From: Corinectria fuckeliana
Lineage: Eukaryota > Ascomycota > Sordariomycetes > Hypocreales > Nectriaceae
DNA length: 35,470 nucleotides
Assembly: GCA_019137255.1 (NCBI GenBank)
Contig: WPDH01000368.1
Coordinates: 1-35,470 of the forward strand
Reading direction: 5' to 3'
Of this stretch, positions 21,611 through 32,697 are shown in pieces (within the stretch, counting starts at the first letter, position 1; every line of letters starts with the position of its first letter). A program made the translations under genes and the position numbers. The notes under the pieces are model-generated. The model did not search any database and had not been told where the DNA came from. It saw only the letters and a program-made list of their open reading frames with translations.

Positions 21611-22940
21611 ATGTCGTGGCTGCCCATCCCGTCGGGCTCGCATTTCTCCATGGCCAACATCCCCTTCGGCATCATCTCCACGGCCGCCAACAAGACGCCC
21701 AGACCTGCAGTTGCCGTCGGCGACCATGTCCTCGACCTCCAGGCCTTTGCCAACGGCGGCGGCTTCTCCGCATCGTCGGAAATCACCGAGCGCGCGAGCT
21801 GCTTCGACTCGACCACGCTGAACGCCTTCGCATCGCTGGGCCGCCCGTTCCACCGAGCAACCCGCACCTATCTCCAGTCGGTGCTGGCGGCCGACACCAA
21901 GCGCCCCGAGCTGCTCAAGGACAACCGGCGGCTCCGGGGCGCAGCCGTCCTGCCGCGGTCTGAGGCGCAGAACCACCTCCCGCTGGCCATTGGCGACTAC
22001 ACGGACTTTTACGCGGGCAAGAACCACGCGTACAACGTCGGCGTGCTGTTCCGCGGGCCCGCGAATGCCCTACAGCCCAACTACCTGCATTTGCCTGTCG
22101 CGTACCACGGGCGAGCGAGCAGCGTCGTGCCGTCCGGGACGCCCATCCGCCGTCCGTGGGGCCAGATCCTGCGGCCGGGCGACAAGACGCCGAGCTTGGC
22201 GCCGTGCGAGAAGCTGGACCTGGAGCTGGAGATGGGCATGTTCATCTGCCGCGAGAACGCCCTCGGGACCCCGATCTCGGTCAACGACGCCGAGCATCAT
22301 ATCTTTGGCTACGTCTTGATGAACGACTGGAGTGCGAGAGACGTCCAAGCCTGGGAATATGTTCCTCTTGGGCCTTTCACCGCCAAGAATATGGGCTCTA
22401 GCATCAGTGCGTGGGTGGTGCTCGCCGATGCGCTCGAGGCGTCCAAGGGACCAGGTATTGCCAACGACACCGAACTCCTGCCCTATTTGAAGCAAGACTC
22501 CAAGGACACCGTCTTGGGGATCGACCTAGAAGTGGACGTTATCAGTAAGTGCATACTATTCTTACTTGTCTGTCTAATGCTCATCACAAAGTCCAGCCGC
22601 CGAGGGCAACAAGACCACCATCAGCCGGACAAATTCCAAGAACCTGCTTTGGTCATGGCCGCAGATGATTGCGCACCACACAATCACTGGATGCAACCTA
22701 CGGCCTGGTGACTTGTTCGGATCGGGAACGATTTCAGGCACAGAGCCAGGTACTGAGGGCAGCATCTTGGAGCAGACGCAAGGCGGGAAGATCCCCTTGA
22801 AGCTGGAAGGCGGCGAGGAGCGCAAGTTCCTACAAGACGGAGATACTCTGGTCATCCGGGGCTCCTTCGGTATAGGAGATGCCGTGGTTGGTTTTGGGGA
22901 CGTGTCTGGGACGATTCAAGCTCCCCTCCCCTTGTTCTAA
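21611..22940 (+). CDS. fahA: Fumarylacetoacetase, two exons, 425 aa
   Basis: Hydrolyses 4-fumarylacetoacetate to fumarate and acetoacetate, the last step of tyrosine/phenylalanine (homogentisate) breakdown; cytosolic and metal dependent. Exons 21611-22544 and 22597-22940. The start has a CACCATGTC context and an N-terminus that fits the family (MSWLPIPSGSHFSMANIPFG); an open frame upstream of it shows no homology. Residues known to matter in the mammalian enzyme are all present at a constant offset of +6: Asp132, His139, Glu205, Glu207, Asp239-Trp240, Gln246, Lys259 and Thr356, in the blocks DYTDFYAGKNHAYNVG, YHGRASSVV, LDLELEMG, LMNDWSARDVQAWEYVPLGP and GTISG. The intron uses GTAAGT and an acceptor ...GTCCAG that keeps VITAEGNKTTISR in frame. 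Length is normal. It converges on the isomerase gene with only 97 bp between stop codons. No homogentisate dioxygenase gene is nearby. Confidence 0.95.
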
Positions 22941-23037
22941 TCGGACTCTGCCACAGGATAGAAAAGTACGGATATGGCAGAACCGACCACAATTACTATT
23001 CATTAACTATGAGCACTTCTGACTTAGTAGGACTTTC

Positions 23038-23703
23038 TTAAATTCTCAAGTCCTCCGGCGTGTCTGGCTGATTAAAGTAGTGACCTTGCATCACGGCAGG
23101 GTGCTGGTTCAAGTTCCTAACAATCCGCTGCACGGTCGGGAACTGCGCAATGTCGACACCAAACCTCTCAGCGTTGCAGACGGCAGGCGCAAGACAAGCG
23201 TCCGCCATCGACACGTCATCTGCGACTGAATATTTCCCCGCCGCTTTCTCAGCTACAGCTTCGTAGGCCCGTAGTCCATCGCTTATCAGCTGGCGATTCC
23301 ACTCCTCGGCGTTTCCTCCTAGCGCCCTCACCCGGCGCACGATGCGGAGGTTAGTCACGGGCTGGATATCCACGCATACAATGTTGACCAGTGTGCGTAC
23401 CAACGCTCGTGCTTCCGGGTCAGACATTGGCGGTAGCAGAGGCGTCTGGGGGTGTCGCTCGTCCAAGTACTCTAGTGCTGCGAGAGACTGTCCGATCTTG
23501 AAGGTACTCCCCTGGGGTTCACGGCATACGAGGACTGGAACGGATGCCGACGGATTGAGAGCCCGGTGCTCCTCGGATAACTGTTCATTCTTGAGGAGAT
23601 TGACGGGCACGACATCATACGGGATCGACTTGAGGGCGAGGGCGATGCGGATCCGAGCGGAGCAGGAGGATCTGAAGTAGGCGTACAGAGTGTAGTCGGC
23701 CAT
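23038..23703 (-). CDS. maiA: Maleylacetoacetate isomerase (zeta-class GST), single exon, 221 aa
   Basis: Glutathione-dependent cis-trans isomerisation of 4-maleylacetoacetate to 4-fumarylacetoacetate, the substrate of the enzyme encoded next door. The zeta-class signature SSCSARIRIAL (residues 12-22) carries the catalytic Ser-Ser-Cys. The thioredoxin-like N-domain continues with LNPSASVPVL (cis-Pro region) and IGQSLAALEYLDE, where the usual form is TQSLAI.EYL. The all-helical C-domain has DIQPVTNLRIVRRV, VADDVSMADACLAPAVCNAERFGVD and ends NQPDTPEDLR, as usual. Length is normal. No intron, unlike many fungal homologues. Tail-to-tail with fumarylacetoacetase. Its own promoter would lie in 23704-24400. 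Isomerase rather than general GST activity is inferred from the zeta signature and the partner gene. Confidence 0.93.
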   Translation of the reverse strand: MADYTLYAYFRSSCSARIRIALALKSIPYDVVPVNLLKNEQLSEEHRALNPSASVPVLVCREPQGSTFKIGQSLAALEYLDERHPQTPLLPPMSDPEARALVRTLVNIVCVDIQPVTNLRIVRRVRALGGNAEEWNRQLISDGLRAYEAVAEKAAGKYSVADDVSMADACLAPAVCNAERFGVDIAQFPTVQRIVRNLNQHPAVMQGHYFNQPDTPEDLRI

Positions 23704-24409
23704 GTTGATGCGTCATAGAAATCGGAAGTGTTGATGATCCGTCTGTTGGACCCTGTGTGCTGGTTCTTGGATCACATCCATTGGACATGGCTTGCTTTTG
23801 CACTCGTTGAAGTTCACTCCCACCAGACGCTGCTTACCGAAAACACCGATGCTAACCTCCAGCTGCCGAGCTAAGTCTCGTTATGTACCAGTGAATACGT
23901 CGTACACTTTTCACGGGATCGTTTGTTGGGGTATTAGCCGCGGAATCCTTTCCGAGCAAGTGCGGGGATCTTTACATTGTCTAGCTGAGTCTTGTATACT
24001 ACGTAAGTCATGAACTTGTAGCATACCTTGGCTTCTCCCGTATCGCGTAAACCAAAAGGACCCCCCGAAGGCGCGTTTACCAGAGCGATAAATCCGTGGC
24101 GTCTTGGGAAATCCTTGGATCGCCTCTGACTCGCGCGTTAAGAATGATTGGGAAGGCGCATTAGATGGTCGAGTCTGAATCGGTTTTCGTTCGAATGTTT
24201 AGTGCCATTCGATTCATGTTGACCGAGATACACCAAATTCAATTAGATATTAATTGAATTAGCTACATTCAACGATGAATGGCATTTCGTCAATATTACT
24301 GTTGATGCCATCAGCATGTACTGTCCTGCAGTCTTTCAACAGCGTCATGAGTCTTGTCACACACAACCTACTTAACTAATAATACACTGTTCCAACACAG
24401 GAGAAACAG
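23704..24409. other. Intergenic upstream of the isomerase gene
   Basis: No gene seen. Contains a CGG-N8-CCG palindrome at 23941-23954 and a nested inverted repeat at 24203-24284. Confidence 0.55.
24203..24284. repeat. Nested inverted repeat (possible small hairpin element)
   Basis: Outer arms TGCCATTC (24203-24210) and GAATGGCA (24277-24284) enclose inner arms AATTCAATTA (24236-24245) and TAATTGAATT (24251-24260) around a 5-bp spacer. Weaker pairing GAATGT/ACATTC (24193-24198, 24265-24270) is not collinear with both arms. Could be a miniature element relic or a cruciform; no target duplication was confirmed. Confidence 0.55.
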
Positions 24410-26599
24410 GCTCTAGCACCTGGGCATCCTAGAAATACCGATGGATCTCTGCCACCCCCTTACGATGCGCGATACCATCTTTCCACCCTATCCACAGTGT
24501 CTAATAGATAGGATGACCCAAAGGGTGGTGCTCAACCTCGCGTTTCTTAAGGACATATCTCTCCTTGCACTTTTCTGCTTTCATAATAACAACCAACTCT
24601 ATCTGAGGATCGCTTCCTATTGCAGCCTCGGCTTCCTGCCAGTATTCCTCACTGTTCGGCCAAAGTGACCCTATTATGTCCCCATCTGCGTCTATAAACC
24701 CAAGGTGGGTGTTGTCAGGCCATAACCCTGATTTCTCACTTGGTGTGAGTCGTAGTCTCTGGGCCTGGCAGGAAAAGCAGGGCGTGTATGGTACTGGAGC
24801 AGAACCAACGGGACCGTGGAGGCGTATTAGGTCGTACTAGTACGAAAAAGTGCAAAACGCACGCGACCTAGACTGGCAACCTCCAGCAGGATGGTCAAGA
24901 AAACTTGCCACCGAATCCACGTCAGTACTGAAGTCCAGAGAGCAGGGGATATATGGACCTAAAGGACTAGGTGACTACATATTCACACATCCTCTCCTTC
25001 CCAAAACCGAGTTCTGGTGCCCTATCTCGATATTCCAGGCCGATGAGCAAGCAGGACCCGATGTAGGAAGGACTCTACCGCGGGAGCAAAATTGTGCCCA
25101 GTAAGAACATTGCTAGTCTGTACGACATACTTATGCGATCTACCACTGATATAAGCACTGCTTTTCCAGCTGACCTAAGACTAGCTCGGGAAGGTGGACG
25201 GTCGAGCTGACCCGGCACTAGACTTTCGCCGTTGCGTTTTGCCAGTAGTCCAGATGAAGAAAAAGTCAAAGAATGCTTCCGGAATGCCGCACAGAAAGCC
25301 GTGCCCGAACTGGCGAGTAATAAGATTGAGTATACCTGAGGGCGGGGAGACAGTCTTCGTTGTATGTTAGATTGCGGTTAGTGTAGGTATTAAAGAGGCT
25401 GCTGAGCCCCTCCGTATCAGGATACTCGTACAAGATGCGAGACAGCTGTAGTTCCATCGCGGACCAATTAGCCCCATCGCTGGTGATCGGATCGTGGTCT
25501 TCGTGCCAATTGGCGCGAGCACACTCCCAGTGAGCCATCTGGCTAGCGAAAACTAGGCGCCGCTTGGACATTATCCTCTTCTGGATGGTCCAGCCACGGG
25601 TATTGTAGTTGCGACCGATAAAGGCCGGTCCGGGTCTGATTTCTATGACTTGCGCTGTCCTCCAGAAAGGGGTAACTGCGCTGCTTATCTAGATCACGCG
25701 GGGGAGAGATGTTACGAAGGTCAGATAGGCCATGATCTGCATCTCCGTACCCGGAAATGATAGTGACAATCGCAGAGGCATATTTATTTGGCCATTCTCT
25801 CAATCTCATGTCCTTTGGCGATCTCATCGTCTTGTACGATGCAAATTACGTCAACCCAGAGGTACTGGTAGCCAATAGCAGAAACAGCATCTATCACATG
25901 GCGAATCGTTGCAGGTAGCAGCTCGTAAACATATTTTTGCAAAAGACTGCTAGGGATTTGAAGATGCCCCAACGTTGCGGTCTTCGTTTGGGAATTCTTG
26001 CCCTGCCCCCAACAGTAACTCAGGGCAACAAACTCCTTGCCGTTCGCGCCCGGGACGAGGCAGTTGAGTTTGACGTCGATCAACCAGGTTGGCTGCACCG
26101 GTTCGATGGCGAAAAGAACGCACCTGTTACCATGCGTCTCTCGGCACGTTGAAATCCAGCGGCGAACAAGGTCCAGATCTAGCCATTGCGGATCAAGGCC
26201 ACTGTAGCTCCATATTGAGAAACCCTTTGCGACGTCGTTCTATCGAGTACAAATTCGACCTCTGACCTATAGAAGGCCGCGCAATAGTTAAACTGCCGGG
26301 TTTACCATATGATAGAGCAGCGTTCCATCGTAATACATTAAGCATCTCGCTGTGTCCGTCGCAGTGTGGAGGATTATCGTAAGCAGCAATGTCGGCACTC
26401 TTCGCTTCAAAATGTTACAAGAGCAGGTGTAGGACGTAAGGCATGCGAGATCAGTAAGCGCTAAGCGACGGTAGCGGGGAAATATATGCCCGGGCCATTT
26501 CCTATCACTGCATTGTTTGCATCTACACTTGTTAGGATCTACGATTATGTTGGTGGATTTGGACTTCTGGGGTATAATAGCAGTAGGGTTAATAGTCAA
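24410..26599 (-). pseudogene. HET-domain (heterokaryon incompatibility-type) pseudogene
   Basis: HET-domain proteins act in non-self recognition and cell death in filamentous fungi. Order seen on the minus strand: a Cys-rich N-terminal part (KCRCKQC, about 26530), LDLDLVRRWISTCRETHGN, the HET core FVALSYCWG (about 26035), LPATIRHVIDAVSAIGYQYLWVDVICIVQDD, then KYASAIVTIISGYGDADHGL, a RGWTIQ-type block, LVFASQMAHWECARANWHED, YNEDCLPAL, FLCGIPEAFFDFF, and finally FIDADGDIIGSLWPNSEEYW and WKDGIAHRKG near 24440. Breaks: a 4-bp duplication (AAAT twice) near 25781-25790 shifts frame inside the core; a frame change near 25335 falls within LPAL/SGI; and two TAG codons at 25183-25181 and 25177-25175 replace both Trp of the usual FPSWSW motif. 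Not translatable as one protein. Ends are approximate. Confidence 0.8.
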
Positions 26600-27220
26600 C
26601 TGGGTTGCCTACTTAAATAAGCCGCCTGCCCAGTTGAGTTGGAAGGGCATATTTGTTTCTGCCCACACTCATTTTTGCTCCTTTATTTTCTTTTCTAAGA
26701 CTGAGCAATCCCAATTCTAATTCCCCCTTTCAGCCTGCCAGATACGTGTTGTTGTCTGAGCTGGAGTGTTCACACTGACGTGAGCCAACCTTTAAAAAAC
26801 TATTAAACGTCAGCCAGACAGGATCGGGGGCTCGGCATTGGCTATATATTGGTGTGTTGTTGACTCGTGGAAGGACGGTGATGTTCTGAAGAGATGCGGT
26901 GGCTTGTAAGTAAGGGGTGATTCTTATCAAGGAAACAGCTGTCTTATACTATTAAAATAGCTATTAACAATCCCTTCAGCCTACCCCTTGATTGACTTCT
27001 GTCGTCCTTGACCTGTGTCACATGGGCAGGACAAACATCAGGTTGTCCGGGCGTGGTTTTGTGGAAATCAACATCAAGAATGACTACTGTAGTTCAGAAA
27101 ACCTCGTATCTTTGCCTTGAGATCCACATTCACCCCTTGGCTATCACATCGTAGTATTTGACAAGCCCTAAGACATTTGGAGCATCTAAACTCGAAACGT
27201 TCACGATCTATCCCCGGAAA
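26600..27220. other. Intergenic, no gene seen
   Basis: Between the HET pseudogene and the end of the oxidase gene. No reading frame resembles a known protein. Confidence 0.6.
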
Positions 27221-29664
27221 TCAAGCAGCCTGAGCAGAATAGACCAGCTCAAAGTAACTCTCGACTAAGCTCAGCGACGCGATGGCGGCAGGATACGTCA
27301 AAGGCCTGTCCTTGACCGTAGGGTCATTCGTCTGGGGCGCCCCCCGCTCAGTATGACACTGACGCTTCGGCATCTCTTCAGGCAACGGGAAGAACGGCAG
27401 TCCAGAAGGCAAGCCCTCAGAGATCGACCCCACCGGTCCATTCCTAAGCAAGCTCATGGCGTCTGTGTACGCCTTGCAGCCAGGATCGTTTGAGTTGAGC
27501 CCCTCAAACATGACGTAGACGGCGCGGATGACACTCTCCAGTGCGCCAACAACCCAGGCGTGGTGGGAAGATGCCGCCTCGCCGATCATGTACAGCTGGC
27601 CGAAGGCGTTGGGCTTGATGATTTCCTCCCACATGTTGGAGAACTGGCCGGGTCCGAAGTACGCAAACGCTCCGGACATGTTCTGGTCCCTGTACCAATC
27701 CCACGCGTGATGCGTGTCGTACTGCTCATTGAGGAGTTTCAGTAGAGCGTCGTATGGCATCTTCTCGTTGGCGTGGAGCAAGGCGAGATCGTGCAGCAGC
27801 ACCGACTTGAGCCGTTCTTCGTGGTTGGGCGTATCGGGAGAAATCAGCGACCCTAGGCGTTGCGCGTCCTGTCCCCACGTGTAGGAGCACAATAGAACAG
27901 ACGATCCTTCGGGGTCCCAGTGCTCTTCCGCATCGCGGATGTTGTACGAAGGGTAGACGCACACTCGAAGCGGGAGATCTGTCCGAGAGACACCTCCTTT
28001 GTTGATGTTGAAGGGCTCGAGCTGCCACCAGGGCTTCTTGAACTTGATAGCCACCTTGCAGGACGCGCCGTATCCGAGAGCTCGGATCGCCTGCTTCGTG
28101 CCCTAGAGAAGACCCGCGTCCTTGAGGTTCATGCGCTGAAGTGCGGGAAGAGTGGTGCTGTTGAAAACGGCAAAGTAGTCCTCCTTTCTCTGGTCCGTTT
28201 TCTTGGAGATGGGATCGGTGCGCTTGATGTCAATGGTCATAGGCACGTAATCCTTCGACTTCTTACGATTGTAGTCCTGCGGCTGGATCCGCTGGGACAC
28301 GTTGGCGCTGATGGCCAAGACTTGACTGTTGAGCTGCACCGTCTTCTTGATCTTCTTGGCCATCAGCCTTGCCACTCGCTGGGCGCCGCCGTCGACGCAA
28401 TGCCAGTAGTTGCGCTTGGGCTGTCCGTCTTCTGGCTCGGGGGTAGCAAAGTCCAGTTCCTCGAGGACGCACTCAGTGAGGGCTTGGTCATACCAGCCCG
28501 TGCCGCTTGTGCAAGTTAGTACAGCGACGGCGGCACACAGACCGAGTTGACTTACTAGGTTGCCGTCTCCAGCCATTCGATTGTGTTGTAGTTGTACTCC
28601 GGGCCAGGCGTCATGTCTTCCCCATTGTCCTTCCTAAAATGAAGTGAGCTACTATCCTAAGACGAGACAACGGTGATTCCCGGGTGGTACTCACGAGGAG
28701 AGGAACTGTCGAACACTCATGTTGTCCGCCTTCATGAGGTGCTTCCAGAGCTTTGTTGTCTCGGGTTGGCTACTGTTAGTGTCCTCCTTCTCAACTTCAG
28801 CTCGGGACTTTTTGAATTTCTCCTTCGTGTCAATTATAAAACCTTCCAGGGCTTTACTGACGAGGCCTCCCGGCTCCTCCTTAAGGATTCTGTGCATCCG
28901 TTAGTTGGACTCCTGGACGTTGCAGGGCATGAGACACGCACTCAGCTGGAATATTTCCATCATCCGGCAGTACACTGTTGATCTTGAACGGATCATCGAC
29001 ACCCTTCAGGTTCCAGACATTGCCGACACAAGGAATGTCGTTGAAGTACGAAGGGCAAACTTTGTCTTCTTTGTCGGGAAGATAATACGGGATCAAGCCG
29101 CCCTTGCCCTCCTCCAGCCCGATGTACTTGAACAGCTGAAAGGTCCTGCGTTCGAAACTAGATTAGTTACGTTGAGGAGCTCTGTAGGTAAAGGCCTAAC
29201 CTCTTCATGATGTTATTGTCGGGGAAGCGCATAGCTCCGACATCGTAGTAATCGTGCTCTTTCTTCGAGAAGTGGTGAGTGTAGAGGCGCCCGCCCAATC
29301 TATCTTCGTCCGCGGCCTCGATGACATCGTAGTCAATATCGAGCCCACTGACCCTCTCGTTCAGCCAGTCAAAGACCATGGCAGTGAAGAGTCCGCCTAC
29401 ACCTGCACCGACGATGCCAATTCTGAACTTCCCCTGCTCAGGTGGGACAAATCCGAGTCCAGTATATTCCTCGGTCTTGGCCAGTAGCTTGGTGATGGAC
29501 TCTTTTCCATCCAGCGTGATAGGGGCAAGGCCATCGCTAACAGAGGTCACTTCTTTTACCAGGTCTCTGGCAGCAGCGAGATCGTCCTTTAGGGTCTTCC
29601 GCGCAACAAATCGAGCCCACTGGTGCTTGTATGAGCCGCCCTTGAGGTTTTCTTCTGTGGCCAT
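27221..29664 (-). pseudogene. FAD-dependent L-amino-acid oxidase gene with one premature stop
   Basis: Flavoenzyme family that oxidises L-amino acids to 2-oxo acids, ammonia and peroxide. Exons: 29664-29201, 29145-28942, 28889-28695, 28633-28556, 28505-27221. Start ATG at 29664. The Rossmann FAD motif GIVGAGVGGL is at residues 83-92, then YDVIEAADEDRLGGRLYTHHF, YYDVGAMRFP (140-148), YNTIEWLETAT, GTGWYDQAL, NYWHCVDGGAQRVA, KFKKPWW and the C-terminal FAD block GQLYMIGEAASSHHAWVVGALES. Intron 4 has a perfect TACTAAC branch point. The frame is open throughout except for TAG at 28105-28103, where homologues have Trp (L-L-stop-GTKQAIRALGYG). TGG to TAG is a RIP-type change. Without it the product would be about 741 aa; with it, translation stops after 447 residues and loses the second half of the FAD domain. 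A TATA-like element lies at 29801-29809. Substrate unknown; aromatic amino acids are suggested only by the neighbouring genes. Confidence 0.8.
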
Positions 29665-30888
29665 GATGTCCGCCGCTGTGATTGCGCAGGATAGAAAGTG
29701 ATGGGTTGTCTTTGTAAATGGGAAACAGTAGGGATGAAGGCAAGTGAGCAGTGACTTCAGCCTGTCTCTTCATTCTTCAAGAGTCAATGGGCTACATAGA
29801 ACTATATACGCCCTTCTTAGGGCCCTAGGCAGATGCGGGGATACCTCCTAGCAACACTTCCAGAGAATGGTGTTGCGCCAGAAAGGCGACCACCATACCT
29901 CTGCGGAGGGCCTAGACGCTCAGAGATCGCCGACTGTGGCAAGCTGGCTTCCCCGAACTGGAAATGTTGAGACAAGTTTTGTGATACGGTAGGCAAGGGG
30001 GAGTCGAGAGGATTGTGATAGCACACAAAAACCTTCTCAGTCTTCCCCAGAGTTACAACCCTTGCCTCATGCGTCGATCCTCCTGTCGAACTATCGGCGC
30101 GTGCCGCCTTCAATGGCTGGCTGAATGGAGACCTACCGTCGTATACTAGCCTCATCAGGGAACTGCCGTCAATAGCGCCGGTTGCAGCCTCACTCTAGTC
30201 TCAATCTTTGAGACAACAGAGCTCAGCTCGACTTGATCATAGGACCGGTGATTGGATGCATTCTGCCAACTATCTACATGGGCTTTATAGTCACACAAGT
30301 TTAGTTATCGTGTGGCATATCTGGGGGTCGAGACCGTGGGCGGCACCTTCGCATACCAACCACATGTGCGGGGAAATGCTCTGTCATGTATGATTCAGAC
30401 ATCTTGCCCCTCGGCTTGTCCCCTTGCGCCAAAATCTCACTAATGCTCACCGCTGCGACGCCTCTCGGAGTACCTTTCCAGGTAGCCCGCTTGGAGTTTC
30501 CATGGACTTCGTGAATGTGGGGATCGTATCAGCTCCAGTTGTGTCAATGATCGAGACATGAGCACTACCTGCTACTTTTAAGTAGCTCACGCATCAAGTA
30601 TAGGAATAGAAGCAAACGGGACGAAAACTCGTATCTACTTAAGCCAAGTTTCTCAGTTGCACTGCCCCTGTGTCTACGGAGAACCCAGGAATATTAGTAT
30701 TAGACTAGGAGATATGGTGGACGAGGAGATTCGGTACATAGCCAATCGCCAGTCCTGGTTTTAGACAGCAAGTCGCAGCACTTCATGTATTCCATAGGTA
30801 GCTACCGCCCTGATGCCTCATGTTCCTATTGCAGTCCTCCGCAGCCACCATAGTCGCTGGGTCTCTCCCTTTATAGATCAAGGGTATT
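29665..30888. other. Intergenic: oxidase promoter and 3' side of the kinase gene
   Basis: GTATATAGT at 29801-29809 (minus) is a possible TATA box for the oxidase gene. A 112-codon minus-strand frame at 29817-30155 has no recognised homology and was not called a gene. Nothing else identified. Confidence 0.5.
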
Positions 30889-32330
30889 CTAAGTCTGATG
30901 ATTCAATGAGACCGAATCCCTTGTCAGCAACAGCTGCAGCCCAGCATCGTCCTCGTAGCGCTCCAATGCAACAGCCTTCCACTCATTCCACTCCAACCCC
31001 CCGTCCACCCCTGCAGCGTCTCTAAGCCCTCGAAAAAGGCCCAAAAATCCATCCCAGTCCGCAAGATCATACCCGCAACAAAACGCGAACCTATGTTGTA
31101 TCCGACCATTCCAAACAAAACGCGCTAGATCGTGACGGCCCTTTTCCTCAAGAAGGCGTGCGAAAACAGCCTCGTCATCCCCTAGACTGTTCTTGCCGTC
31201 GTAGAAGTCTGCTACAGGTAAAAAGCCAATCGGAGAATTGAAGGCATGTGCGGGTGATGCAGTGTGAGCCCACTCCCAATCGATAATGCCTGTGATGTTG
31301 AAGTTCTCGTCCACAAGGATATGATCGCCTTTGTCGTCCGCGTGTTTCAAGTAGAATCTCTCGTCGCCATGTACCGAAGGCAACACACGCGGGACCAAGT
31401 CAAGGAGATATCGGTGGATTAAGTAGGCATCCACTGCTTGCTCTGAGTACATCTCCTCTTCAATAATCAAATCCAATATTAGTCGTATTGATGACAGATG
31501 GTAATCTTCCAAAGAAGAGAAGGGCCCAATGGTGCGCGTTTCAGAATGCACAAAGTTGGTGAGTGATTCTCTAGCGAATGCGCTGACCTGAGATTCTCCA
31601 GGGTTATTGAGGGAGCCCAGGAGGTCAAATGGGTATTTGTGAAGCTCCACAAACGTGTCCGCGAGCTGGCTCATGACCTGCTTCCTTTGCTGTTGAGTTG
31701 CAACGGACCATCTCAAAGACTTTCCCGGTAACTTCTCCATCAGAATAAAACCAACTCCCACAGGATTATCAGGGTGCTCAAGGGCAAAATCGTACACCTT
31801 TGGAGCAGGAACGCAAGTCTTCCCTAAAAACACGAGTGTTGCAAACTCACTCTGTATGATGTAGTCTCGTAGGGCTGCGGGCGGAGATGTGGCATTGAAC
31901 CTGCGGATGCGGGCAATCCATGTGACTCCATCATCGAAGCGAACTTCAACATGATAGTTCATGCCCCCCATCACGGAGCTGCTGGTTGCTCTATCATACT
32001 GGAGGGGAGAGATGGAGCAGGGTATGCCTTGTCGGAAATGGCTAGCTCGAGTCTCAAGAGCGTGGGTATTGATCATCTTGATAAGCTTTGTGAGCTCACG
32101 TCTTTCAGCATCCCGAGCTAAAGGATCGTAAGAGTCGGCATCCTGAAGATGGACAAGTCAGTGGATAAGAGAGCTGAGGGAGAAAGAAAACTGACCTCCC
32201 ACCTGGGGCAGCTATGGAATTCGGGCTGAAGATGGTTGGAGCATAAATGGCGGTCGCAGAGTATGCAATCACCTCGGGTGCGAACACCCGGCTTGTGGCA
32301 GCTCTCATAATCACAAACCCATAAAGGCAT
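30889..32330 (-). CDS. AN1-type zinc finger plus APH-like kinase protein, two exons, 462 aa
   Basis: Exons 32330-32196 and 32142-30889; intron 53 nt (GTCAGT to CTTCAG). The start at 32330 gives MPLWVCDYESC, the usual beginning of this fungal family; a Met 29 codons upstream is possible but adds a Ser/Pro-rich stretch. The N-terminal finger (residues 6-41) is C-x4-C ... C-x2-C-x4-C-x2-H-x5-H-x-C, AN1-like. After a linker (DPLARDAERRELTKL) comes an aminoglycoside-phosphotransferase-like fold: SSVMGGMNYHVEVRF, VTWIARIRRF (with the strand that binds ATP), GFILMEKLPG, the catalytic-loop region YLKHADDKGDHI with His312 and Asp314 (the usual Asn is His, as I recall for this family) and the metal-binding Asp333 in GIIDWEWA. 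These proteins are common in ascomycetes; substrate and role are unknown. No sign of damage, though it is the gene closest to the right AT block. Confidence 0.88.
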
Positions 32331-32697
32331 TAGGGAAAGTCTTGGTGGAGTTATGAGACTCGGAGAGGGAGCTCTGGTTGAAGTAAGACAAGTGCTTGGA
32401 GGCGGGCCGTGGGTCAACGGCGAGAAAATGAGGGTGATGAAAGAGAGAAGTCACGTAAGGCCAGGACGAGTGCTACAGTGGGGAGACAGAAGTTTCCCGT
32501 GACTTCCCCCCACACTCAAAAGACAAGGCTACTAACATTGCGCGGCTTAGACTAGGCACCAAACACCACGAGAGAATGTCAACCCACTCATTGTTGTTAC
32601 ACTCGCCGCGGTAAGCCCTGGGCGAGGCAAATCGGAGTGGGGGGGGGGTATCTATTGTGATTAGTGTGTTAGCTGGTGGCATATCTGCCTGGGGATG
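32331..32697. other. Upstream region of the kinase gene
   Basis: No gene seen. Contains a G-run (about 32639-32648). It reaches the island edge. Confidence 0.5.

Noticed and set aside
24441..25104. Plus-strand frames of 75 and 84 codons
   Set aside because: They lie opposite the C-terminal part of the HET pseudogene, which explains the coding-like composition.
28085..28110. CTTCTCTAG before GGCACG as an intron acceptor that would remove the oxidase stop codon
   Set aside because: No GT donor at a workable distance upstream keeps the conserved sequence; the residues on both sides of the stop are conserved and contiguous apart from the missing Trp.
29817..30155. 112-codon minus-strand frame upstream of the oxidase gene
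   Set aside because: No recognisable motif, no hydrophobic or domain pattern, no supporting splice signals.
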